Counted from the stretch's first letter, positions 37,995-46,215 are shown. The stretch: DNA of 64,000 bases from Pseudomonas synxantha BG33R (GCF_000263715.2 NZ_CM001514.1:482936-546935); one strand, 5' to 3'. The notes: generated by a model not told the origin, from the letters alone. Program-made: numbers and translations.

Positions 37995-38913
37995 CGGTCT
38001 TCCAGAAAGGGTAAAAGTTGAACCATTGTTGGGGCGCTTGCAGGCAGAACTGGCCCAGGCGTGCGGCGTAGCGGGCGGTCCACTCGGCAATCACTTGCTC
38101 GCGGGTGCTGCGCTTCCATTCGATCAACGGCGCGAAAGGCTCGATGGTCAGGCGATAGCGGCCTTCATGCTTGAGGCACATCAGCAGGTTGACCGGGCAT
38201 TTGAGCAGCCCGGCCAGCAGCCACGGGCCTTGGGGGAACGCAGCCGGGTGGCCGAGGAAATCCACGCGCACCGTACGCCCACCGTGCAACGGTATGCGGT
38301 CACCGGCAATCGCCAGCCATTCGCCGTCGTCCAGGCGCTGGCTGAGCAGCAGCATGGTGGCCGGGTCCAACTCGCTGACCTGGATCAGGCGCAAATGGCT
38401 GGCCCCGGCTTCGCCCAGCAGGCGGTTGAAACGCTCGGCGTGCTTGGTGTGCACCAACACGTTCATGGTGACCTGTTCACCGATCTCCGCCAGTGCACGG
38501 CACACTTCCAGGTTGCCCAGGTGCGCGCCCACCAGCATCTGCCCGCGTGCGCCACGCAGTTGCCCGCGCAATTGCGCCGGGTCGTTGATTTCGATCTGTT
38601 CCAGGCCCAGCTTGCCGTTCCATACGTCGAGCTTGTCGAGCAGGGAATCGGCGAAGGCCATGAACTGGCCGAAGACTTTCCGGTGGCTGGGCAGTAGTTC
38701 ATCGCGCCCACTCCATTGGGCCAGGCGCTGTTGATATTGCCAGGCGCTGTGGCGCGCCGTGCGGCCAAACAGAAAGAAGTAGAAAACGATGCTGTAGAGC
38801 AAAGGGCTCAACAGGCGACGACCCAGGACTTTTGCGGCGAGCGCCGTGAGCTTCATCAGCCAGAAGCTGCCGCGTTCCTCGCGGTCGGCCCAGTGCTTGG
38901 TGCTGTCGCTCAT
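37978..38913 (-). CDS. LpxL/HtrB-like lipid acyltransferase of the aryl polyene cluster
   Basis: A 311-residue membrane-associated acyltransferase. It has an N-terminal hydrophobic segment (RRLLSPLLYSIVFYFFLFG) and the H-x4-E catalytic motif in GAHLGNLEVCRAL. WLAIAGDRIPLHGGRTV and the C-terminal QWFNFYPFW are typical for the LpxL family. It probably joins the polyene or a fatty acid to the lipid anchor. The ATG at 38913 overlaps the glycosyltransferase stop by four bases. In some relatives the glycosyltransferase and acyltransferase may be one protein; here they are separate. Confidence 0.9.
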   Translation of the reverse strand: MSDSTKHWADREERGSFWLMKLTALAAKVLGRRLLSPLLYSIVFYFFLFGRTARHSAWQYQQRLAQWSGRDELLPSHRKVFGQFMAFADSLLDKLDVWNGKLGLEQIEINDPAQLRGQLRGARGQMLVGAHLGNLEVCRALAEIGEQVTMNVLVHTKHAERFNRLLGEAGASHLRLIQVSELDPATMLLLSQRLDDGEWLAIAGDRIPLHGGRTVRVDFLGHPAAFPQGPWLLAGLLKCPVNLLMCLKHEGRYRLTIEPFAPLIEWKRSTREQVIAEWTARYAARLGQFCLQAPQQWFNFYPFWKTDDDAS

Positions 38914-39644
38914 GCCTGCCACCGTCGCCACAGGATCATCGGCGCACGCACCAACATGCCGAAAAACAGCCGCGTGTGCATGGCGCTGATGCGAACGTTG
39001 TCGCGGAACAAGCGAAAGTGCGACAAGCCGTCGGCAGGGTAGTGCACCTGGGTCGGCAGCCAGCGCATCGGTTGGTTGCGCCAGGCCAGGCGCACCAGGA
39101 TGTCCGAGTCGAAATCCATGTGCGTGCCGATGTAGGCCGAGTCGATCAAGACCAGGGTTGGCGCCAGCGGGTACACGCGAAAACCGCACATCGAGTCGCG
39201 AATCTGCAACGACAGGGTGTTGATCCACACCCACACGTGGGTCAGGTAGCGCGCATACAAGCGGCCTTTGGGCACGCTGTCGTCGTATTCGGGGTAGCCG
39301 CAGATGACGGCGTCAGGGTGCCGGCGCGAGGTGTCGATAAAGGTCTCGACTTCACGCAGGTCGTGCTGGCCGTCGGCGTCCACTTGCAGGGCGTGGGTGT
39401 AGCCCAGGCGCGCCGCTTCGCTAAAGCCGGCCATCACTGCGCCGCCCTTGCCCTGGTTGCTGGGCAGGGTCAACAGGGTGACGTTGTCGAGGGTGGCCAA
39501 TTGCGCCAACACCGCTGCGCAGGCCGGGCTGCTGCCGTCGTCGACCAGCACGCACGGCAAGCCGCTGCCCAGCAGGCTGCGGACCACGGCGGGTACGGCA
39601 GTTTCGTGGTTGTACACCGGAATCAGGGCGCAGGGGTTATGCAT
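38910..39644 (-). CDS. Family 2 glycosyltransferase of the aryl polyene cluster
   Basis: A 244-residue GT2 enzyme with a Rossmann-like GT-A fold. It begins with ALIPVYNHETAVPAVV, has the nucleotide-binding VLVDDGSSPAC, and the DxD motif in LQVDADGQHDL. The acceptor-side segment DSMCGFRVYPL is also present. It probably transfers a sugar to the lipid anchor of the pigment. It overlaps the ligase gene by 8 bases. Confidence 0.92.
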   Translation of the reverse strand: MHNPCALIPVYNHETAVPAVVRSLLGSGLPCVLVDDGSSPACAAVLAQLATLDNVTLLTLPSNQGKGGAVMAGFSEAARLGYTHALQVDADGQHDLREVETFIDTSRRHPDAVICGYPEYDDSVPKGRLYARYLTHVWVWINTLSLQIRDSMCGFRVYPLAPTLVLIDSAYIGTHMDFDSDILVRLAWRNQPMRWLPTQVHYPADGLSHFRLFRDNVRISAMHTRLFFGMLVRAPMILWRRWQA

Positions 39645-41307
39645 TCGCAGTCACCAACTGTATGCGTCCGCTGGAACAGGCGGCAACGCCGTTGCGGTAG
39701 GTGAAATAAAGCTTGCTGCGTTCCCGGTCAAAGCGCAGGTGCAGTTCAATCTGATCGCCCGGGCGCACCAGTTGCTGGAACTTGAGCACTTCCATGCCGG
39801 CGAATGTGCTCGGCAAGTCGAGCAGTTGCTGGCCCAGGTTGAATGCCCATTCCACCTGCACCACGCCCGGCAGCACCGGCGTTACCGGGAAGTGTCCGCT
39901 GAAATAGGCCAGGTCCGGCGGGACGCTCAGTTGTACGGTCCATTCGCCATCGGCTTCGACCTGCTCCAGCACTTCGGGGGCTTTTGGCCGGGGAGCCAGC
40001 AGAAGTGCTTCGATATCGGCCTGGGGCAGCTTGCCCTGGCTGTTGAGCGGCAATTGGCGCAGCAACCGCCAGCGACGGGGCAGGGCCAGGGCTTCGCAAT
40101 GTTGGCCCAGGTGCTGGCGCAGGGTTTGGGTGAGCGTGCGCCGGCCCTGGTTGCGCAGGGCATGCAGGCCATCGCCGCTGAGCACCACCAGTGCGCCAAG
40201 GGAGGCGCGGTTTTCCTGCACCACACCCAGGCGGGTTTCGGCGACCCAGGGGTGGGTCATCAACGCCTGTTCGAGCATCGGCAGGGAGATGCGTTTTTCT
40301 TCCAGCTTGACGATACGGTCCAGGCGGCCCAGCAATTCAAAACGGCCATCGGCATGGATGCGTGCAGCGTCGGCGGTCTGTTCGATGTGCCCTTCGGGCA
40401 GGTACTTTGATGCGATACGCAGTGCGCCGTCGGCATCCTGGCTCAGTTGCACATCGGCAAACGGCTGCCAGGGTTGCGCGCCCTGGCGCCAGGCGATGCC
40501 GCCGGTTTCCGAGCTGCCGAGAATTTCCGTCGGCCATTGCTGCAAGCGGTCATACAGACTGCCGGCGGCTTCAACGGGCAGCGCGCCACCGGAGGAAAAC
40601 ACCCGCGCAACCTGGCTCAGTGCCGGCCAGTCGAGGTTGTCGCCCATGCGTTTGAGCAGCGCCGGGCTGGCGACCCAGGCAAATTGTGGGTGCTCGCGGC
40701 TGGCGCGCTGCATGTCTTCGGGGAACGCCAGTTGCTTGCGCACAAAGGTGCGACCTGCGCACAGCGGCCACAGCACGCGAAACAGCAAGCCGTAGATGTG
40801 CTGGGTGGCGACGCTGCCGATGATGCAGGCGTCTTTGAGGTCCGCCCCCCACAGGGCTTCCAGCGCCTCGACTTCATTGGCCAGTTGGCGCAGGGACTTG
40901 TCGATGCGCTTGGGCTCGCCGCTGGAACCGGAGGTGCACAGGCTCAGTTGGCAGGTGTCCAGGTCGAGAACCGCAGGGCTCAGGGGCGCCTGGTACAGCG
41001 CCTCGAGATCAGCGGCTTCGATCAACCAGGCGTCGACGGCAGGATCCCAGCGATGGCGGGTCTGGGGCTGCAGGTCGGCCGGCAGCAGTACGCTGGCACC
41101 GGCGCGCCAGGCGCCCAGCAAGGCAATCGCCAGGACGCCCGCGTCTTCCAGGTACACGGCCAGGCGCTGGATGCCTCGCGCCTGCAAGCCGGCCGCCAGG
41201 CGCAGGGATGCTTCCCACAGCTGGGCGTGATTCATGTCAGGCTCGGTGGTGACCCAGCGCTGTTGCAGCGGCTCAAGCAACAAGTGCTCAAGTTTCAACC
41301 CATTCAT
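39637..41307 (-). CDS. Fused AMP-dependent acyl ligase and hotdog dehydratase (ApeH-ApeI-like)
   Basis: A 556-residue two-domain protein. Residues about 1-440 form an acyl-adenylate ligase ([47 protein letters not shown]) that would load the aryl acid onto a carrier protein. Residues about 450-556 form a FabA/FabZ-like hotdog domain, with [20 protein letters not shown] holding the active-site histidine. In the Xenorhabdus system these functions are encoded by separate genes (apeH and apeI). The ATG at 41307 overlaps the membrane-protein stop (ATGA). The dehydratase part likely pairs with the ApeP-like protein. Confidence 0.9.
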   Translation of the reverse strand: MNGLKLEHLLLEPLQQRWVTTEPDMNHAQLWEASLRLAAGLQARGIQRLAVYLEDAGVLAIALLGAWRAGASVLLPADLQPQTRHRWDPAVDAWLIEAADLEALYQAPLSPAVLDLDTCQLSLCTSGSSGEPKRIDKSLRQLANEVEALEALWGADLKDACIIGSVATQHIYGLLFRVLWPLCAGRTFVRKQLAFPEDMQRASREHPQFAWVASPALLKRMGDNLDWPALSQVARVFSSGGALPVEAAGSLYDRLQQWPTEILGSSETGGIAWRQGAQPWQPFADVQLSQDADGALRIASKYLPEGHIEQTADAARIHADGRFELLGRLDRIVKLEEKRISLPMLEQALMTHPWVAETRLGVVQENRASLGALVVLSGDGLHALRNQGRRTLTQTLRQHLGQHCEALALPRRWRLLRQLPLNSQGKLPQADIEALLLAPRPKAPEVLEQVEADGEWTVQLSVPPDLAYFSGHFPVTPVLPGVVQVEWAFNLGQQLLDLPSTFAGMEVLKFQQLVRPGDQIELHLRFDRERSKLYFTYRNGVAACSSGRIQLVTANA

Positions 41308-41849
41308 ACGCGGCCTCGAACCCTTTGTCGTACCAGCCATTCCACGGCAAACAACAGCGCCATCAGCCCGTAGGCGATCAAGCCGTTGTACAACGTCCAC
41401 CAGCTCAGCGGCGCCCACAGCGTGAGCGCGGCGGCGAGCAAGCCATTACACAGAAAAAATGCACTCCACACCACGGTGACCTGGCGGGTATACACGATTG
41501 CCTTCGGCGGCAGTTGCGGGTCAGTCATGCGTGCCAAGCGCTCGACCATCGGCGGGCCGTATTTCAGGCTCAGGCCGAACAGCGCCAACATGAACGCATT
41601 GACCAGGCTGGGGTACCAACGCAGCCACTGCGGGTTATCGAACCAGGCCAGCAGCACGCAGAACACGATCACCGTCACCGCCATCCAGCGGCTGCCCGGG
41701 CGCCGCCCAGCGGTCAGGGCGCGCAACAGCCACAGGCTGCCCAGCAACAGGCCGAATTGCCACGGTGCAAAATGCTCGGTGCCGTAATACACCGCAAAGG
41801 GGTACAGCAGCCCCGCCAACAACAGGCCAAGGCCGATCAGCCGGCTCAT
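41304..41849 (-). CDS. COG4648-type integral membrane protein of the aryl polyene cluster
   Basis: A 181-residue protein with about five or six membrane segments (LIGLGLLLAGLLYPFAVYYG, FAPWQFGLLLGSLWLLRAL and others). It matches the small membrane protein (ApeG-like) found between the ACPs and the ligase in APE clusters. A conserved-looking cytoplasmic loop reads LKYGPPMVERLARMTDPQLP. Its role is not known; it may anchor the synthase or the lipid intermediate at the membrane. It overlaps both neighbours by four bases. Confidence 0.87.
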   Translation of the reverse strand: MSRLIGLGLLLAGLLYPFAVYYGTEHFAPWQFGLLLGSLWLLRALTAGRRPGSRWMAVTVIVFCVLLAWFDNPQWLRWYPSLVNAFMLALFGLSLKYGPPMVERLARMTDPQLPPKAIVYTRQVTVVWSAFFLCNGLLAAALTLWAPLSWWTLYNGLIAYGLMALLFAVEWLVRQRVRGRV

Positions 41850-42100
41850 GCGGCGGGCTGGACCAGACGGTATACCGCCTCAACCACGTCGTTCACGGTG
41901 CGCACCGCCTTGAATTCTTCGGCGGCGATCTTTTTGCCGGTCTGGCGCTTGATGTGGTCGATCAGGTCCACGGCGTCGATGCTGTCGATTTCCAGGTCTT
42001 GATACAGGTTGGCGTCGAGGGTGACGCGCGCAGGTTCCAGTTCAAACAGTTCCACCAAGGCATCGCGCAGGGTGTTGAAAATATCGTCACGAGTTTGCAT
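41846..42100 (-). CDS. Acyl carrier protein of the aryl polyene cluster (second)
   Basis: An 84-residue carrier protein. The phosphopantetheine serine is in DLEIDSIDAVDLIDHI. It would carry the growing polyene as a thioester. It corresponds by order to ApeF. It lies nine bases downstream of the other ACP gene. A dedicated pantetheinyl transferase was not seen in the window, so loading must rely on one encoded elsewhere. Confidence 0.94.
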   Translation of the reverse strand: MQTRDDIFNTLRDALVELFELEPARVTLDANLYQDLEIDSIDAVDLIDHIKRQTGKKIAAEEFKAVRTVNDVVEAVYRLVQPAA

Positions 42101-42109
42101 GGTACGGTC

Positions 42110-42379
42110 TCAAGCTGCCTGTCGGGCCGTGACGAACGCCGCAAGGCTGGCCACGTTGGTGAAGTGATTGCGGGTGTCCTTGGCGTCGGCATCGATCTTG
42201 ATGCCGTAGGTTTTCTGGATCGCCAGGCCCAATTCCAGGGCATCGACCGAGTCCAGGCCCAGGCCTTCGCCAAACAGAGTCTGTTCGCTGCCAATGTCGT
42301 CGGCGCTGATGTCTTCCAGACCCAGGGCCTCGATGATCAGCTCTTTTATCTCGTGCTCAAGGCTTTTTTGGTCGCTCAT
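42110..42379 (-). CDS. Acyl carrier protein of the aryl polyene cluster (first)
   Basis: An 89-residue carrier protein with the attachment serine in GEGLGLDSVDALELGLAI. It corresponds by order to ApeE. Its loop (FGEGLGLDSVDAL) differs from the partner ACP (YQDLEIDSIDAV), consistent with different partners. The ATG at 42379 (MSDQKSLEHEIKELI) overlaps the acyltransferase end by 23 bases. Confidence 0.94.
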   Translation of the reverse strand: MSDQKSLEHEIKELIIEALGLEDISADDIGSEQTLFGEGLGLDSVDALELGLAIQKTYGIKIDADAKDTRNHFTNVASLAAFVTARQAA

Positions 42380-43169
42380 CTTCGGCGAGCTCCTTAATGA
42401 AATAGTGATGCAGGTAATCGTTGAGCTTGCGTGAAGCCTGGGGCGCGGCGCCGAGCGCGGCAAACGCTTGTGGCTCTATATCGGCCCCCACGCGCAAACT
42501 GAAGTGAAATCGACGTTTGGGGATGCGATACCAGGGTTCGGCCTTGGTCAGGGTGGTGGGGCTGACCTTGATCACTACCGGGGTGATGATTGTCGCACCC
42601 CGCAGGGCAATGGCTGCGCCGCCACGATGAAAGGCCGGGGCCGCGCCGGGCGTGGTGCGGGTGCCTTCGGGAAAGATGATCAGGGTCTGGCCGGCGCGCA
42701 GGGCGTCGGCAGCCGCATCGAGCATATCGGCGCTGCCGTCGTTGCTGATGTAGCCGGCGTCATGCACCGGCCCGCGGGTGAAGGGGTTCTGGAACAGGCT
42801 CTGCTTGACCACGCAGTTGGTCTGGCGCATCAGGCCGATCAGGAACACCACATCGATCAGCGACGGGTGGTTGGCAACGATCATCTGCCCTGGACGCCCG
42901 AGCTTTTCGGCGCCTTCCACGCTGTAGGTCAGCACGCCGACACGCTGCATCAACCGCACAAAGAACCAGAACAGCCGGCTGATGGTGTGACGTGCACGGC
43001 GCTGGTGCTGTTCGGCACTGCCCGGCAAGCAACTGAGCAATGGAAACACCAGCAAACGCAGGCACAACCCGCCCACGCCGAACAGGAAAAAGCTCGCGGC
43101 GGTAGCGAGCAGGCGCCAGTAATAGGCGTCCCGAGGCTTGTCGGTCAGGGCTTGCGTTGCCAGTTCCAT
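42357..43169 (-). CDS. PlsC-like 1-acyl-glycerol-3-phosphate acyltransferase of the aryl polyene cluster
   Basis: A 270-residue membrane-bound acyltransferase. The NHxxxxD motif is IVANHPSLIDVVFLIG and the glycerol-phosphate motif is IIFPEGTRTTPG. An N-terminal membrane segment (about 20-45) is present. It is probably ApeD-like and involved in building the lipid to which the aryl polyene is joined. The ATG at 43169 overlaps the chain-length factor gene by 25 bases. Confidence 0.92.
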   Translation of the reverse strand: MELATQALTDKPRDAYYWRLLATAASFFLFGVGGLCLRLLVFPLLSCLPGSAEQHQRRARHTISRLFWFFVRLMQRVGVLTYSVEGAEKLGRPGQMIVANHPSLIDVVFLIGLMRQTNCVVKQSLFQNPFTRGPVHDAGYISNDGSADMLDAAADALRAGQTLIIFPEGTRTTPGAAPAFHRGGAAIALRGATIITPVVIKVSPTTLTKAEPWYRIPKRRFHFSLRVGADIEPQAFAALGAAPQASRKLNDYLHHYFIKELAEDERPKKP

Positions 43170-43867
43170 ACTCGGTTCTTCCAGGCATGTTGGCAGGCGC
43201 CCTGTTCGGTCAGCAGGGTGCGCAGCAGGTTCAGGGCGTGGGGCCACTGGGCGATGGTGGAGGGTTGGACAGTGCCGGTGGTGAGTTCCAGCTGCCACTC
43301 GTCGCCCGGTGTGAGCAACAGGCCGAGGGCATAGGGGAAAGGTACGTCATGGATCCAGCCGGCGTAGGCTTCGGGCGGCTGTTCTTCAGTGATCATCAGC
43401 AGCACCGCCGGGGCGCCTTCGTTGAGCAGTGCGGCGGCTTCGAGGAGGCCGTGCTCCAGGCCATCGCCAACGGCGGCGAGGGCAGTCATCTCGGCGGTTT
43501 CATTGCGCAGGATCGACCACAGACCGATCACCGCGTTGTGCACCGACAGGCTGAACTGGGTGGGCGACAGCGGCTGCTCGTTGGCCAGATCACTGAGGAT
43601 ATCCAGGGTGCGCGGGGTTTCGCCGTGGCGGGAAATGAACACCAGCGGCAGCTCTGCAAGGCCCTCGGCCAGCGGCCAGCCGACGCTGAATGCCATGCGC
43701 GCCAGCCGGCTCAAGCGGCGGCGCTGCATAGCTGGCAGAAATGACACATCCGGGCAGGCTTCGCTGACGGGCAGCAACACCGGGTCCCGGCACCAGGCGT
43801 GCCAGTCGTGCGCACTCTCAAGGCCAGGAGCCCAGGCGCGCCATTGGGCGATGTTGAAGTTGATCAC
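43145..43867 (-). CDS. apeC: Ketosynthase-like chain-length factor, ApeC-like
   Basis: A 240-residue protein that resembles only the N-terminal part of ketosynthases (VSFLPAMQRRRLSRLARMAF, LPLVFISRHGETPRTLDIL, FSLSVHNAVIGLWSILRN) and has no active-site cysteine. It fits the chain-length factor that dimerises with the ApeO-type ketosynthase. It is the first gene of the operon. The GTG at 43867 (INFNIAQWRAWAPG follows) is chosen; the frame extends to a TTG at 43909 with unlikely sequence. Start confidence is moderate. Confidence 0.88.
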   Translation of the reverse strand: MINFNIAQWRAWAPGLESAHDWHAWCRDPVLLPVSEACPDVSFLPAMQRRRLSRLARMAFSVGWPLAEGLAELPLVFISRHGETPRTLDILSDLANEQPLSPTQFSLSVHNAVIGLWSILRNETAEMTALAAVGDGLEHGLLEAAALLNEGAPAVLLMITEEQPPEAYAGWIHDVPFPYALGLLLTPGDEWQLELTTGTVQPSTIAQWPHALNLLRTLLTEQGACQHAWKNRVWNWQRKP

Positions 43868-43909
43868 TGAGAAGTTATCCCGCCCCTGCGGGCTTCCATG
43901 TGCGGCCAA

Positions 43910-44182
43910 TGGCCCCGGATTCCGGGACAGAGAGCAATAGCCGAATGGCGCGCATTATCCCGGTGCCGCGGGGTTCTAGCAAATAGTGGTGAAAGTTTGT
44001 TCACTATTGATCACAAATAAGTTGGAAGAATTTACAGATTGTCGGCGATCACAGGCCAGGCTGGGTCGTCGGAGATTTCCCATTCATTTGTGAGCCAGGC
44101 ACAGCGTATGGATGAACGAGGTAGCTAACTGGCGCTTTTGCGCTCTACACTCGGTCATTCATTGATACACGGAGGTTTTTCC
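43910..44182. promoter_or_regulatory. Divergent region between the aryl polyene operon and parA, with a dyad
   Basis: AATAGTG at 43982-43988 and CACTATT at 44002-44008 form a perfect inverted repeat. GTGAA...TTCAC (about 43989-44004) is nested within it. The region is AT-rich and lies about 115 bases upstream of the first pigment gene. It is a plausible operator for the pigment operon; no regulator gene adjoins it. A GGAGG site precedes parA. Confidence 0.45.
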
Positions 44183-44953
44183 ATGCGGCGTGTGGTGTTC
44201 AATCAAAAAGGCGGCGTGGGCAAGTCCAGCATCGCCTGCAACCTGGCGGCGGTCAGCGCCAGCGAAGGTTATCGAACCCTGTTGGTGGACCTCGATGCGC
44301 AAGCCAACTCGACCCAGTACCTGACCGGCTTGACGGGCGAAGACATCCCCATGGGGATCGCGGATTTTTTCAAGCAAACGTTGTCTTCCGGGCCTTTTTC
44401 GAAGAAGAACAAGGTTGATATCTACGAAACGCCGTTCGACAACCTGCACGTCATCACCGCCACCGCCGAGCTGGCAGACCTGCAGCCCAAGCTCGAAGCC
44501 AAGCACAAGATCAACAAGCTGCGAAAGCTGCTGGATGAGTTGAGCGAGGATTACGACCGGATTTACCTCGACACCCCACCCGCGTTGAACTTCTATGCGG
44601 TTTCTGCGCTGATTGCGGCTGATCGTGTGCTGATCCCTTTCGATTGCGACAGTTTTTCGCGCCAGGCGCTATATGGCCTGCTCGCGGAAATCGAAGAACT
44701 GAAGGACGACCATAATGAAGGCCTGGAAGTGGAAGGCATCGTGGTCAACCAGTTTCAGGCCCGGGCCAGCCTGCCGCAGCAGATTCTGGATGAACTGATT
44801 GCCGAAGGGCTGCCAGTGCTGCCGGTGTACCTGGCCAGCTCGGTGCGAATGCGCGAGTCGCACCAGGAGAGCAAGCCGCTGATCCACCTGGACCCACGGC
44901 ATAAGCTGACTCAGCAGTTCGTCGAATTGCATAACCTGCTGGAAAACGCCTGA
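44183..44953 (+). CDS. Orphan ParA/MinD-family ATPase
   Basis: A 256-residue ATPase with a deviant Walker A (FNQKGGVGKSSIACNLA), Walker A' (LLVDLDAQANST) and Walker B (DRIYLDTPPALN). No parB or centromere-like gene is next to it, so it is not a plasmid-type partition pair. Chromosomal orphan ParA proteins often position a cellular machine rather than DNA. The ATG at 44183 has a strong GGAGG; an upstream in-frame start at 44138 is unlikely. The near-perfect palindrome after it may act as its terminator. Confidence 0.93.
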   Translation: MRRVVFNQKGGVGKSSIACNLAAVSASEGYRTLLVDLDAQANSTQYLTGLTGEDIPMGIADFFKQTLSSGPFSKKNKVDIYETPFDNLHVITATAELADLQPKLEAKHKINKLRKLLDELSEDYDRIYLDTPPALNFYAVSALIAADRVLIPFDCDSFSRQALYGLLAEIEELKDDHNEGLEVEGIVVNQFQARASLPQQILDELIAEGLPVLPVYLASSVRMRESHQESKPLIHLDPRHKLTQQFVELHNLLENA

Positions 44954-44972
44954 TTTCAAGTGCCACACAGAT

Positions 44973-45008
44973 CAAATGTGGGAGGGGGCAAGCCCCCTCC
45001 CACATTTG
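44973..45008. repeat. Perfect REP palindrome with two-base loop
   Basis: CAAATGTGGGAGGGGGC at 44973-44989 is followed by AA and its exact reverse complement at 44992-45008. It looks like a REPIN that has lost its loop, and may end the parA transcript. Confidence 0.93.
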
Positions 45009-45165
45009 GATGGTATTCCAATGAATCGTCCCACAGAGGCTGTAGGACCGGTCTGGCAATAGGGCTTGTGCCTTGTAACCTTGCCTACAGCTACGCCAGA
45101 ATCGGCCGGCTTGTGCGTCTGGATGGGCGTCTCTAAGGTTTGCCGGTCGCTGAATGTTCAGTGAT

Positions 45166-45352
45166 CGGGTTTAGTAGCCCGTGGTGAGACGTACGGCAAA
45201 TCGTCATCAGGATCTTCCTGGATTTGATGGTGGCTGTACGGAGGGCGCTTTCGAGCGCGCCGGTTGCGTCTCCCCGGTCTACTAACCTGCGTACAGCTGC
45301 CACCCTCCGTTTAGTAGCGGTAGGTTGCGGCTCCTCTACTCGGAGACGATCC
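45166..45352 (+). ncRNA. Structured leader of the DUF6124-like gene with complementary hairpin loops
   Basis: Two hairpins present the same loop TTTAGTAG: CGGG/CCCG at 45166-45181 and CCG/CGG at 45307-45320. A third, GGT/ACC at 45276-45287, presents CTACTA, the complement of TAGTAG. The third lies inside a larger stem, GGTGGCTGTACG (45229-45240) with CGTACA (45290-45295) and GCCACC (45299-45304). That stem also holds GCGCT-TTCG-AGCGC (45245-45258). GTCTCC and GGAGAC (45268-45273, 45342-45347) could also pair. It ends at the start codon, so it is probably a cis-regulatory leader, but a trans-acting RNA is possible. Confidence 0.6.
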
Positions 45353-45568
45353 ATGGTTAACCTTTATACCGTTACACCCAACCTCCCCACCGAAACCCTC
45401 GTGCTCAACAGCTACGAAACCTTCTCCTCGGTGCGCACCTTGCTGCTCAACCTGTCCAACGACCTCGCCGGCGAACACCGCGACGTAGCGCTGGCCATCC
45501 ACCAGTTAAGCGAACTGGGTGTCATGCTGGTCAGCCAGATGATGGACCGCGAAGCCCCGCTGACCTAA
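45353..45568 (+). CDS. Small DUF6124/DUF3077-like protein
   Basis: A 71-residue protein (MVNLYTVTPNLPTETLVLNS at the start, then LSNDLAGEHRDVALAIHQLS). It resembles the small DUF6124 (formerly DUF3077-type) proteins that occur in many copies in the P. fluorescens group; the match is by eye. It has no signal peptide or catalytic motif and looks all-helical. Its ATG lies at the 3' end of the structured leader. A REPIN follows it. Function is unknown. Confidence 0.7.
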   Translation: MVNLYTVTPNLPTETLVLNSYETFSSVRTLLLNLSNDLAGEHRDVALAIHQLSELGVMLVSQMMDREAPLT

Positions 45569-45582
45569 AGCTGAAATGCATT

Positions 45583-45675
45583 CAATGTGGGAGCTGGCTT
45601 GCCTGCGATGGCATCGCCTCGGTATATCAGACCGACCGAGTCGCCTGCATCGCAGGCAAGCCAGCTCCTACATTG
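45583..45675. repeat. REPIN (GGGAGCTGGCTTGCC type)
   Basis: Arms of 28 bases at 45583-45610 and 45648-45675 match except one base (CTCCTACA in place of CTCCCACA). It lies between the small gene and trxC, whose genes converge here. Confidence 0.92.
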
Positions 45676-45698
45676 ACCGAGTTGATGGCGGGGGATGT

Positions 45699-46133
45699 TT
45701 ACACCCCCTGGCTACGCAACCAGCTCATCAACTGCGGCAACGGAAACGCCCCACTCTGGCGCGCCACTTCGCGACCGTTCTTGAACAGAATCAAACTGGG
45801 AATAGAACGAATCCCCAACTGCGCCGACAGCTGCTGATTAGCCTCACTGTCCAGCTTCGCCAGCCGGCACTTGCCTTCAAGCTGCCCGGCGGCCTGCTCG
45901 AATACCGGCGCAAACGACTTGCACGGCCCGCACCAGTCGGCCCACACATCCACCAGCAACGGCAAGTCGCCCTTGATCTGGCTGGCGTAGTCGCCTTGTT
46001 TCAATTCAAACGGCTTGTTCAACAACACCGGCTGCTTGCAACGCCCGCACTTGGGCGCATCACCCAGGCGTTCGCCGGGGATGCGGTTGAGGCCATTGCA
46101 ATGAGGGCAGGGGATTACAAGAGTTTCGGACAT
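45699..46133 (-). CDS. trxC: Thioredoxin 2 (zinc-containing thioredoxin)
   Basis: A 144-residue disulfide reductase. The N-terminal zinc-ribbon has two cysteine pairs (IPCPHCNG and PKCGRCKQ). The thioredoxin fold has the active site VWADWCGPCKSFAP, with the cis-proline in GIRSIPSLILF. It acts in the cytoplasm and is often induced by oxidative stress in relatives (known for E. coli TrxC under OxyR). The ATG at 46133 gives MSETLVIPCPHC; a longer frame upstream is not conserved. Confidence 0.96.
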   Translation of the reverse strand: MSETLVIPCPHCNGLNRIPGERLGDAPKCGRCKQPVLLNKPFELKQGDYASQIKGDLPLLVDVWADWCGPCKSFAPVFEQAAGQLEGKCRLAKLDSEANQQLSAQLGIRSIPSLILFKNGREVARQSGAFPLPQLMSWLRSQGV

Positions 46134-46215
46134 CGGGGGCTCCTTGGGGGCGGCTATTGGCTTCAATCTGTTGTCGGCGACGCGGTTTATCAACACTCGA
46201 TAAAAAGGACAAAGC

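Larger units (their letters stand above)
26963..43867 (-). other. Aryl polyene (APE) biosynthetic gene cluster
   Basis: Nineteen consecutive minus-strand genes have mostly 4-30 base overlaps and match the composition of APE clusters (the xanthomonadin and flexirubin-like pigment family). They are chain-length factor, acyltransferase, two ACPs, COG4648 membrane protein, ligase-dehydratase, glycosyltransferase, LpxL-like acyltransferase, ammonia-lyase, thioesterase, LolA-like, MMPL, flavoenzyme, methyltransferase, DUF3261 lipoprotein, ketosynthase, dehydratase, ketoreductase and ketosynthase. In studied systems this makes a polyene acid with an aryl head, attached to a lipid in the outer membrane, that protects against oxidative stress. 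The exact product here is inferred. Confidence 0.93.

Noticed and set aside
43868..43909. TTG-started extension of the chain-length factor
   Set aside because: The added residues are not like the family and the GTG at 43867 gives a plausible start.
45133..45354. 73-codon minus-strand frame across the leader
   Set aside because: Its bases are better explained by RNA pairing; no ribosome-binding site or known domain was seen.
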